From contig ML977016.1 in the NCBI GenBank assembly GCA_010015675.1, positions 234,641 through 262,277 on the forward strand: a stretch of 27,637 nt of DNA, written 5' to 3'. Positions 11,289 through 20,173 of this stretch are shown one piece after another. A program made the translations under genes and the position numbers. The first letter of the stretch is position 1, and each line of letters opens with the position of its first letter. The notes beneath the pieces are model-generated. The model made no database searches. It had not been told where the DNA came from and saw only the letters and a list, made by a program, of their open reading frames with translations. Source of the DNA: Byssothecium circinans (Eukaryota; Ascomycota; Dothideomycetes; Pleosporales; Massarinaceae).

Positions 11289-12763
11289 ATATGCAGAGTT
11301 TAATGTGCGTTCGTTTGACAGTACGATATGTAGACTGCATTTTGTTTAATACCGATTATTAAGGGTTCCATGTATGAGCTGGTTGACCATGGATTCGGGT
11401 CGAGGAGTTTGAAAAGGGTACGCGATTGGGCGGGTGGAGCGCTTCTTTCCAGGTGGAAAACGCTTTCTGTGTTTGAGGAACAATTTGCAGCATGCATTGC
11501 TGGCTTGCTTTCCCCTTTTTCATGATCAAAACCTTGTATACCATTATCCAAAGTAAGCTACGAATGAAAAAGAATCCGCATGTATGATGTTAAGGGCTGA
11601 GAAAAGTGCAGGAGCGAATAACTAGGAAAGGTTCGCATATGGGCGGATTACATGTAGTACAGGTGGCCGCTGGTAAGCGAGAATATTAAATGCGAGTGAG
11701 CGTGGCGAGAGAAAGACTGTGGCGACGAGCTTGAACCTTGGCCTCTCGTACCAGTCAGTAACTTCATGGCGTGCAGGATGCAGGATGCAGGAGATGTCTC
11801 CGCAATCCGAAGTTTGGGTCTGGGTCGTCTGGATGACCAATGGCAGCCACTAGTGCGAGGCCTTATGCGGGGAAACCTTGGAGAGTGGGTGTGTGGCTCC
11901 TGGGCAGAACACAGAACCGGAACCTCTTCAATGGGACACGCGGGGCGATTGTAGGGGCCTGGCTGGATTTCAAATGAATTAATGTTGCGCAACATCAATC
12001 AGCACGTGGGACTATTATGCGGCAGAGATAATTAGCAAATGTCACGCAAAAACTAGTAAAAACAAGATCGGAGTTTGAGAATGCAGAAAGGTTATGATGA
12101 TTAGAAGAGGCTAACTAAGAGCACTTGAGTTAGGTATCTCACTTCAGGAAAATATCCTCCCAATCCATTATACCACCAGTCCCTACAGCGTGGCGAGAAA
12201 AAAAGTCCTCCCATTACATCGATGGACGAAGAAACGAGCATGATTCCGCTTAAAGCCCTCTCCCGAGAAATCTGTCATACTATTGGGAATCATTGGAAAA
12301 GAAGAAGGACTTTTCCGGTTCAAAGATACCCTCGTTTGTGACTCCTCGATGGTTGTTTGTGTTTGTGTATGTTGGGATCCCGGCATAAGCCTGGGACCGA
12401 ATGATGGAAATAGAATGAGCTTTTGGTGGTTGTTGCCGATGGCGATGCTGGTGTTGAACGCCGGCCCGAAGATGCGAAGGAAGAGAAGAGTGGGAAAGTG
12501 TATGGAAGACGCCGTTCCATGATCGTAAAAGCAAAGGAAAATTCGAATCGGTAAAACGCCATGCTCGAAATGCTTTGAGAGAATCAGAACCAGCTCTCAA
12601 TCAGCCAGCAAGTGCCGCATCGTACCGTACTGTACCGTACTGTACCGTATCATATCGTGTCGTGCCGGATTGCTCATGGCCCCAAAGGGTGGGAAAACAG
12701 ACACCCCGTACAAAGAAGTGAAGTCTCCCAGAAAGTGCAGGTTCGCAGTCAAAAATCGCCCCT
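11289..12763. other. Intergenic region between SPT6 and the Par32-like gene
   Basis: The two genes converge here, so both 3' untranslated regions should lie in this 1.5 kb. No open frame shows a recognisable family. A short tandem repeat lies at about 12619-12650. Nothing else was recognised. Confidence 0.55.
12619..12650. repeat. Short tandem repeat, 10-bp unit
   Basis: The unit GTACCGTACT occurs about three times in a row (cGTACCGTACTGTACCGTAC... pattern), followed by related CGTATCATATCGTGTCGTG. It lies about 110 bp beyond the stop of the Par32-like gene, so it may be in its 3' untranslated region. No function is evident. Confidence 0.7.
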
Positions 12764-13234
12764 CTACCGCGAGAACTGGCGCGATACCTTGTGCCACGCG
12801 CCCTCAATACTCTTCCGAACACCGACATCGCTCTCCGCACTCCCCGCGCTAGAATTACTGTTCGTCCTCTGCACCTTCCCCATCTTCTCCTCATTCCCGA
12901 AAAGATTCCCCGCGCCGCCGCGTCCGATGTGATAAACGGGCGCCGCATGCTCCCTCAGGCGCTCCTGCTGCGCAAGCTCCTCGTCGAAGCTGAACATGGC
13001 GCGCTCTTTCTCGCGGTGCACGTTCCCGGCGCCGCCGCGGCCGCTGGTGAAGAGTGCATTGGAGGGCGGTGGCGTGAGATGGATGCGCGAGGCGGGGCCT
13101 GAGGCTGTGGCGCCGTTGGTGAGGGTGTTGGGGTTGATGCGTGTCTTGTTGCCGGCGCCGCCGCGGCCGTAGTAGATTGTTTGCGTGGTGGGTGGGATGG
13201 TGGGATGCGGCTCGGTGATGTTGTAGGAGGGCAT
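12764..13234 (-). CDS. Small GRGGAGN-repeat protein (Par32 / DUF3602 family)
   Basis: Single minus-strand exon of 156 aa starting MPSYNITEP. It has three copies of GRGGAGN: at residues 23-29, in the middle before VHREKERAMFSFDEEL, and near the C-terminus before LFGNEEKMGKV. The rest is hydrophilic, rich in Ser/Thr/Asn and predicted disordered. This repeat defines the fungal DUF3602/Par32 family. Yeast Par32 is phosphorylated when TORC1 is inhibited and blocks the ammonium transporters Mep1 and Mep3; whether this homologue does so is inferred. An in-frame upstream ATG at 13474 would add about 80 His/Thr-rich residues with no family resemblance, so the shorter start is preferred. The leader is CA-rich. 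Confidence 0.86.
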   Translation of the reverse strand: MPSYNITEPHPTIPPTTQTIYYGRGGAGNKTRINPNTLTNGATASGPASRIHLTPPPSNALFTSGRGGAGNVHREKERAMFSFDEELAQQERLREHAAPVYHIGRGGAGNLFGNEEKMGKVQRTNSNSSAGSAESDVGVRKSIEGAWHKVSRQFSR

Positions 13235-13239
13235 TTCGA

Positions 13240-13360
13240 AGGTGGTGTGTGTGATTTGGTTTTGTGGTGTTGTGTGTTGTGGAGGTAGGGTGTAGTACAC
13301 GGTATGGAGTGTCACGTGTATGAAGGTAGATTTGGTGTGTATGTGTGTGTTGGTGTGGCG
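13240..13360 (-). repeat. CA-rich (coding strand) low-complexity leader
   Basis: Upstream of the Par32-like ATG the coding strand is dominated by CA/CACA/CAACACA runs, most clearly at about 13241-13285 and 13333-13358. With the TATA box at 13491-13499 this would form a long, weakly structured, G-poor 5' untranslated region. Confidence 0.65.
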
Positions 13361-13490
13361 AGAATATCTCTTTCTTTCCGTTTGTCTGATCAAGTGCCTT
13401 GACGAACAAGTAAAGGCGGTGGTAGTGGCAGTGACAAGGTAAAGAGGTATCGTGAACTTCAAATCACAAAGCACCTCCCAAGAACCTGCC

Positions 13491-13499
13491 CTTTATATA
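13491..13499 (-). promoter_or_regulatory. TATA box of the Par32-like gene
   Basis: On the minus strand TATATAAAG, within GAGTATATAAAGGGC, is a near-perfect TATA box 257 bp upstream of the preferred start codon. A strong TATA box is more common on regulated, stress- or nutrient-responsive genes than on housekeeping ones, which fits a TORC1/nitrogen-linked role. The start of transcription is inferred. Confidence 0.6.
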
Positions 13500-15426
13500 C
13501 TCCAAAACCCGTCGTCACACGCACCACCTGTGACACCATTTGACAGCCAGCATCGTGCATTACTATGACACAAGAAAAACCCAGACGCGCCCAGACCCAA
13601 GACCTGAGAATTTTCCAGAGCAGGCGAAGCACCGTCGCGCATACAAACAAGAGCCAGCCCCGGTCCCCGACACTTTGCAGTTAACGGCAATTCCACGATC
13701 ACCTGGCCCATCAGAAAAAAGTCTCTTCTGGGCGGGCTGGTTATTTTCCAAACAAAGGCGTCTCGTCCTTGCGCAGCGCAGAGAAAACTATTACGCTATC
13801 GACGCATGCACATGACGCCGGCTCTGCAACGTGACTGGTCGGCAGCCTGTTTCTCTTACCCCCAGGAAATCTCGGATTCGAGAGATTTTGTGCAACACGT
13901 CGCGATCGTGATTGCAGGAGGTGGATGGGTGATGGAAAGGCGCCATCTGATGCAATTCTTGTACTGCATCTTCTTGAGTTTGCGGGGGCGGGACTTGGAA
14001 CTTGCAAACCATATGCATGTTTTGGTGGAGGCGAGAAAATTTTCTCTTCTCTGACGCTGGGCATGATGCTCAAGCTGACGTTGATTATTATTGTGGAGCG
14101 GTACCTGATTTTCTTCGGGAGTGCTCCGAGGGAGCAGGCCCACTCGTTGATGGGATGGGGTGGCCCTATTCTGGGTCAGACTGGGTGTGTGTTCCTGAGT
14201 GTCGAGTACCTCTGGTACCACGCTTTGCGGGACACGCATTCAGACTGACATCTACTGTACCACCTATCAAGAGCATGGGAGTTGCACCAGGCATGCAGGA
14301 ACCACGTATCCAGTACACCGGTGTAGATTATTCACGCTGCATAGTTAGAGCGCATGACGTCGAACATCGTGACGCCTCATCTGCTCAAGTGCTTACGCCT
14401 CAGCCAAGTCACCAGACATTGCTCAACCGACATCAGCTCGTCGTCAGAGTCCCATCACCGTGTTCCCAGCTTATCCCCCAGATCCCGCGGAGGCTGTGAG
14501 GCTGTGAGGCTTAATGGTGCAATTTGGCGCCATTACCCCAGGACATCACTCAATCCGCATCATCCGCCGCTCAGATGGTAGTGTCACCTGCTGCTCAGCG
14601 ACTCACGATCCTTGGCGATTGTTCGCCTCCACGTCGCATACGGTATTGTAGACTGGACTGTACTGTTTGCATTTTCTTCTCACACCGCTGCATGGCTTTG
14701 TCTATCGTACGCCTCCCGCTGCAGGAAGCAGGACACGTTTGCTAGCTAGCTAAAAGTTGAAACTCTGCACCACTAGACCATCGTCGGGTCCTGCCATGCC
14801 ACGCCGCAAATGATGGGGTATCCGCACACAAGCCAAACGCCATTTTAATGCATCCGCTCCCTCAAACATGCACTCAAGAAGAGACTCCACTCCGTTCGGT
14901 GAGAGCTCCACCGCAATAATGACACCATCCTTTAGAAGTCGTCACCACCATCAACTATGTGGTAATAGTAACATAATCGAAATGAAGGGGTAGAAGAGTC
15001 GAGAAGACGCGGCTTGTGCCTGCATGCTGCACCAAGCCAACGCCGACAAATTCACAGAAAATGCGGGGAAATCAACGAATCTTAGCCTTCCCGCTCGGTC
15101 AAACATCATGCTGGTGGATGGGTCCGGGTCCTGAAGAAGAGAAGCGTGACCAAACTAGCAGATCAATCCGGGGTAGCTAGCCTCGCATTTTCATGATGTG
15201 GCATGGCGGTTCCAAGACACGGGGCTGGAGGGTTCGGGAATGCAGTTCCGATTCCTATGACTAAAAGCGCGCGCCTGCAGCAATTCTTGCAGCGCTCGCC
15301 TAAGTCATGTTGCGGAGGCGGCAGGCTGAAAGATGCAAGTATGGAGAAAGCGATGTTCGTGATCGATCGGGTGAATTTTGGGGGAAGGAACAAATCATAG
15401 CTTTCGACGCGGCAACGCGGCCTGCT
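13500..15426. other. Gene-free 1.9-kb interval
   Basis: No gene could be supported. The longest frames (plus 14002-14499 and 13925-14248, minus 13856-14239) overlap one another on opposite strands and show no family features or consistent splicing. The region should hold the upstream region of the Par32-like gene and the 3' flank of ARP1. It might also hide a non-coding RNA or a decayed element. Confidence 0.5.
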
Positions 15427-16757
15427 CTATGCGAACTTGGTATGGATGATGTCCGGGTTTTCCTGCCACTCATCCTTTTCAACCCACATCTAGTGTTTTG
15501 TGTCAGCTTATATTCCTTTTACGCAACATGATCATTTAATGACGGAACCCACCTTCTTGAACGTGCTCAGGCCCGCTAGAATGCTGCCGCCGGTCCACGT
15601 GGTGTATATTCGCTCGGGAGGAGCCAGAATCTTGATGCGCATGTCCTTCACCGCTAACCTCTGCACCTCATGGAGCAGCCGGTTGCCAAAGCCCTTTGTC
15701 AACGTGGAGCCACCCGAGAGCACAATATTGCCATACAGCGCTTTCCGGAGATCCATGTCGGTACGGTGGATGGCCTCGACCACAATCTGGTGCACACCAG
15801 GGTACTCAAGGCCGATGATCTCGGGGTTGAAGAGGATTTCGGGAGCGCGAAAGCGTTCCGCGCCAATCTGATATCGTCAGCTTGTGTATGCACCTAGAAT
15901 AGCTTCCGTAGCTCACCTTGAGCTTCTGCCCGTCTGGCAGAAGGTATTCGACGCTCTTGCCCTCCGATCGCGCGGCACCCGACCACTCCTTTTCCTCTTT
16001 TGCCGGGTCCAGCGCAACATAGCCCGTCTTTTCCTTGATATCCTTGACTGTCTCTTTCTCTGCGCTTGTGTGGAAGACTCGCCCGCTTTTTCTCAGCAAC
16101 TGCTGTAGGTGTTCTGTCACATCTCTTCCTGCCACGTCTATCCGCCTGATGCTGTTTGGTATCGCGAAGCCTTGGAACACAGGTACTGCGTGTGACACCC
16201 CATCGCCTGAGTCCAAGACGAGCCCCGTTGTCTTTCCCGATGCGTAGAGCGAAAGAACGGCTTGTACCGAGGTGTAGAGCGCGGGCACGTTGAAGGTCTC
16301 GAACAGAATTTGTGCTGCTGTGTCGCGGTTTTCTCGAGGGTTCAGCGGTGGTTCTGTGAGGAGTACGGGGTGCTATCAATCGCGGAGAGCTGTCAACTTC
16401 TATCCCACTTTTCTCGCGCGATGGTGTAGTAGAAATATGGGCATAACTCACATCCTCGCTGACTGTCTTCAGCTCTTCTGTATAGACATACTGCCATATC
16501 CGCTCCATATCATCCCAATCTGTGACAATGCCGTGCTCGAGTGGGTAGTTTATCTTGAACAACCCCCTAAATTGCTGTGCTTGTGGTCCGATGAAGACGT
16601 CGCCCTCCAGCGCACCTGCCATTGTCCGCACATGTTTCGGCCGGCCTACGAAGGATGGAAAGAAGCATTTTGGTAGGTCTTGTCCAGCGAACCCAGCTCG
16701 AATGGTACCGCTGCCGTTGTCGAGTACAATCGGTGCGTTGTGGAGTCGCGAGCCCAT
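15427..16757 (-). CDS. ARP1: Actin-related protein 1 (centractin), dynactin filament subunit
   Basis: Four minus-strand exons (16452-16757, 15917-16372, 15553-15867, 15427-15489) with 79-, 49- and 63-bp introns give 379 aa, the normal length. Arp1 forms the short actin-like filament of dynactin, the activator of cytoplasmic dynein; in filamentous fungi it is needed for nuclear positioning and vesicle transport along hyphae (Neurospora ro-4). Visible actin-fold parts: first phosphate loop [46 protein letters not shown] across the first splice junction, second phosphate loop [13 protein letters not shown], the adenosine motif [14 protein letters not shown], and the Arp1-type ending [20 protein letters not shown] encoded by a last exon of only 63 nt. 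Without that exon the frame would end falsely in the intron. It lies divergently to the TDP2-like gene, 515 bp apart. Confidence 0.97.
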
Positions 16758-17272
16758 GGCGAGGGCTGTTGTGGAGTAGAATTAGAGATTAGGCCACGGC
16801 TGGGATCGATAGAGTCGAGGAAATTTAGGCCACAACGAGAATAGCGGGAGGAAAGCTATTGCGGTGAGTGCATGTTACTCGAGCTTTAGTCTGGAGTCGC
16901 GATTGTGGGAAACGCGAAGTGACAGGGATCCTTAGCCTTATTCCTGTCACTATCACGTGCTACCACCGTCACCCACTCTTTCCAACTGCTCCCTTATTTG
17001 TCGTGCCCGAATAGCGCATATTCCGTTCTCTCTCCTCACGTCCTCGATAGGTCTGGCATTTGCCTTTCATTCGCATCGCATGGTACGTTAGGTAGCATCG
17101 GCGAAACCTTTCTGGTTCACCCCGCATCCTCCTGCAAAGCGTTGAAATACCATGGTATGAAGCAAATCATCCATTCCATCCGCTCCCTCTTCGTTCGGAC
17201 TCCCAGAATTAAGATCAAGCCATACCGACCGCCACCAGTGCGTTCCAGCTCCTATTCACAATTCTAGCGACC
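16758..17272. promoter_or_regulatory. Shared divergent promoter region of ARP1 and the TDP2-like gene
   Basis: A 515-bp interval between two head-to-head start codons, with a CACGTG palindrome at 16954-16959 (the core site of bHLH factors). It also holds the upstream open frame described at 17157-17267. Whether the two genes are co-regulated is unknown. Confidence 0.5.
17157..17267 (+). other. Upstream open reading frame with mitochondrial-presequence-like peptide
   Basis: An ATG at 17157 opens a 36-codon frame ending TAG at 17265-17267, five bases before the TDP2-like ATG and in a different frame. The peptide is rich in Arg/Lys (IRSLFVRTPRIKIKPYRPP) with no acidic residue, like a mitochondrial targeting sequence. 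It could be a translation-limiting uORF, the remnant of a presequence separated from the main frame by an unrecognised intron or sequence error, or chance. Confidence 0.35.
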
Positions 17273-18355
17273 ATGAGCACTTCCAACTCAACACCAACGC
17301 ATGTCCTCGAAGCCCTCCAAACAGCACTAGCTCATACCGCTCAAAAGCAAGGAGATGACTTCTATAAGCCACGACCGCAACAATACTGGTATCACGATGA
17401 TTCAAAATGGAAGTCCATTGAGAAAACCCCTCCTCCGCCACAATCAACAGCAAACATCAACCCAAAAGCCTTGCGACTGATCTCTTGGAACATCGACATG
17501 CTCATCGGCTTCGCCTCACCACGAATGTCCGCCGCTCTTACCTATCTCTCTACTCTCGTATCGTCTACCCCGCCTTCAACCCCAGTCATAATCTTCCTCC
17601 AAGAAATGACCCAGGCCGATCTCGTACAGATCCGAGACGCAAAATGGGTTCAGGAAAGATTCTACATCACAGACTACGATAGCCGGGATTGGATGGGCTC
17701 TTTGTACGGAACGACGACGTTGGTGGATAAAATGCTGAAGATTGAAACTGTGTTTCGCGTACCGTGGATCAGCAAGTTCGGCAGGGATGGATTATTCGTT
17801 GACATCGCTTTATCGCCATCCGCAGAGAACTTGACAGCGGAGAAAGAGGTAGAGCAATCGGTGTTGAGATTGTGCAATACACATCTCGAATCCCTAGTCG
17901 CAGACCCTCCAATCCGGCCACTCCAACTCTCAGCCGCAGCCCCATACCTCCACGACCCCAAGACCTCTGCTTCCTTACTCGCCGGCGATCTCAACGCCAT
18001 CCAACCCTTCGACAGAACTCTACACTCGGAGAATAATCTCAAAGACGCGTACCTTGAACTCGGCGGTCAAGAAGACAGCGGCGACGGGTATACGTGGGGC
18101 TACCAGGTTCCGCAAGCTGTGAGAGAGAGGTTTGGATGTAGTCGCATGGATAAGATTCTGTTCACTGGGGATGTGGGGGTTAAGGGATTTGAGAGGATTG
18201 GAATGGGGGTTAAGGTCGTCGATGAGGGGGTTGTGAAGGAGATGAGGGAGAAGGGAGAGGATGAGTGGGTGACGGATCATTATGGGGTTATGGGGGATTT
18301 TGAGTTGGGTGGGGGGAGAAAGGAGGAGATAGATGTTAGGTCAAAGTTGGCGTAG
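17273..18355 (+). CDS. TDP2-like endonuclease/exonuclease/phosphatase (EEP) protein
   Basis: A single exon of 360 aa. The EEP metal-dependent fold is shown by SWNID (71-75; the TDP2-type WNID rather than the WN-x-N of APE1), LQEM (Q110/E111, metal-binding Glu), NTHLES (202-207), GDLN (238-241, catalytic Asp/Asn), RMDK (291-294) and DHYGVMGDF (335-343, catalytic His). In animals TDP2 removes topoisomerase II adducts by cleaving 5'-phosphotyrosyl bonds; fungal proteins of this type are less studied, so substrate is uncertain. No UBA or zinc-finger domain is present. The N-terminal ~60 residues are likely a flexible extension. The final ~60 codons are strongly purine-rich on the coding strand. 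Alternative: another EEP phosphodiesterase. Confidence 0.8.
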   Translation: MSTSNSTPTHVLEALQTALAHTAQKQGDDFYKPRPQQYWYHDDSKWKSIEKTPPPPQSTANINPKALRLISWNIDMLIGFASPRMSAALTYLSTLVSSTPPSTPVIIFLQEMTQADLVQIRDAKWVQERFYITDYDSRDWMGSLYGTTTLVDKMLKIETVFRVPWISKFGRDGLFVDIALSPSAENLTAEKEVEQSVLRLCNTHLESLVADPPIRPLQLSAAAPYLHDPKTSASLLAGDLNAIQPFDRTLHSENNLKDAYLELGGQEDSGDGYTWGYQVPQAVRERFGCSRMDKILFTGDVGVKGFERIGMGVKVVDEGVVKEMREKGEDEWVTDHYGVMGDFELGGGRKEEIDVRSKLA

Positions 18356-18645
18356 TGCATGGCCGACCTGTAAAAATTTGACATATATGATCTGTAGCCT
18401 TACGCACTGTCCATCTCAGTTCAGTGGTACTTAATCATTCCCGCACGCCACACTGTTGACGCAAGCAGTTGTAGAAGCCGACTCTTCTGGTGTCTTTTTG
18501 GGTAGGATTCGGGACGCTGATTTCAAGACAAACTGACGAGTCATGCTACTAGGTTTAGTGCTCTACTATTATTACTTTATCACTATTACTTTTCGATATT
18601 GTTGTTAAAAGGACTTGGGCTGGATCATTACTGGACTGTACTGGA
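18356..18645. other. Convergent intergenic spacer
   Basis: A 290-bp, AT-rich spacer between the stop codons of the convergent TDP2-like and DUF7587 genes. No other feature was seen. Confidence 0.5.
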
Positions 18646-19760
18646 TTATTTTTCTCCCACATCTTCCAATTGGCTTCGAAACCCTAACGCCTTATCAATA
18701 GAGCGTCGAAATCGAATGTACTCCATAGCTTTCACCCATTCCACCACCTCAATCATTGGTTCAGGAATAATCGAATCACGGCACCGATAGAGGAAAAGAG
18801 CTGGTAATTGCGTCCCTGTGAATGATGAGCAATACTTCTTCTCTTCTTTTTGGAAAGGGAAGGAAATGCAGCAACTAACCATTGAAGAAATTAATCATAG
18901 CCCTGGCCGTTCTTGCGTTCCACTTGCGGGGCTTTAGAGACAAAAGCATGTTCGAGATGGAAAACCAGTCTAGTTTGCTGCTCAAGCCAAAATCCTTCGC
19001 AAGCGACACGGCCGCCCGGAGGTCATGGTCTTGAAGTTCAACTTCGAACCTAGGAATGATAGAGGGGTAGCCTCGAAAAATCTCAAGAGCGGAGAGTAGT
19101 CCGTCCGTTTTCGCTATGCCATCAAGGGCTGGAAGAAGGCTTTGTAGACGGTGGTCTTGAAATTGTGACTCTTCAAATTCAAGGTCCAAATGACCAAGTA
19201 TAGCTTCAGAGGAGATATCGGCGCCGACCAGATATTCATGATAGGGATCATCGTGCCATTCTATGCGATTTGGTTGTATGCGGAGGTACTGCAATAGCGC
19301 CCATGCTGGCCAGACGAGCTGTTCTGGGATTTTCCAGGTGTCGATGAGCCAAAGTTTGATATCGAAGGAGAAATTCCGTCTGTGGCTCCAATGGGCGTAA
19401 TTTAAGGCCCACAGCAATGAGCCAGTGAGCGATATGAATGGAGAGCAAACCGAGCGGTCGTTCAGAAGATGATCTGATACCATTTCTCTAGGCTCCGCAC
19501 CAGGTGGGTATGGAATCTCGGCTAGAATTCTTCCCGTATATTCATCGTAGTGGGTTCCTGATCTCGAATGTGTAACTCTCCAAGTATAGCGCGGTATATA
19601 GCGCACCGTGCAGCTTGGAGCTTCTTTTTGTTAGATAGTTATTCCATTCATAAATATAGTAGGTGCACTTACAGATTCTGATGTTGTCGAGGGAGAATTT
19701 ACCTGGGGGGCTAACACAGAGCACACGAGTTTTCGCAACGTACGTTACGACCTCCCCCAT
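18646..19760 (-). CDS. DUF7587-type fungal protein of unknown function
   Basis: Three minus-strand exons (19703-19760, 18880-19623, 18646-18815) with 79- and 64-bp introns give 323 aa. The middle exon has the layout of the DUF7587 family, common and often expanded in filamentous ascomycetes: PRYTWRVTHSRSGTHYDEYTG near the N-terminus, then SPFISLTGSLLWALNYA, followed by a region rich in Trp (LWLIDTWKIPEQLVWPAWALLQYL). No signal peptide or membrane segment is evident and no enzyme motif was recognised. The middle exon has no ATG before the conserved PRYTWRV, so an upstream exon is required; the one chosen (MGEVVTYVAKTRVLCVSPP) keeps the frame but is the least certain part. The gene precedes the cyclase's 3' end by about 410 bp on the same strand. 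Confidence 0.7.
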
Positions 19761-20173
19761 ACGCCATCGTGCTCTGGAGTCTTGTGCGGGCGAAAAACAA
19801 AAAACCCTATGTTTAACAACTTAAACACAATATACATGGACGAAGGGCTACTATATATGTCTAGATGCCGTGTGTGACATGTTGCAAAAGTTGAAGTGTT
19901 GCCAGTCATGCGCCATCTCATCACACCCCGTCTCACCGCCCTTTCTTACTCCCGATCCCGAACCAGTCTTCATAGCCCAAGAAAATTAGCGGAATTTTGC
20001 AACAAAGCTTATGATGAAAGTTAGCTGCTGACAGATGTACCGAGATTGGAAAGGTAAGGAGCACGCTGGCGATATAGGGAGTGCTACAACCTAACGTCTG
20101 TCCCATTGCACTACCATGGTATCTTTCGCTTCTGTCATTATCTTCATCTACGGACACTGGTACAGCAATTTGA
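19761..20173. other. Spacer between DUF7587 gene and oxidosqualene cyclase
   Basis: Both neighbours are on the minus strand, so this should hold the cyclase 3' untranslated region and the DUF7587 promoter. A minus-strand frame at 19933-20202 overlaps the cyclase end in another frame and has no family resemblance. Confidence 0.5.

Noticed and set aside
13925..14499. Plus-strand frames with a hydrophobic stretch in the gene-free interval
   Set aside because: Overlapping frames on both strands, no signal peptide at the start, no family pattern, and no supporting splice sites.
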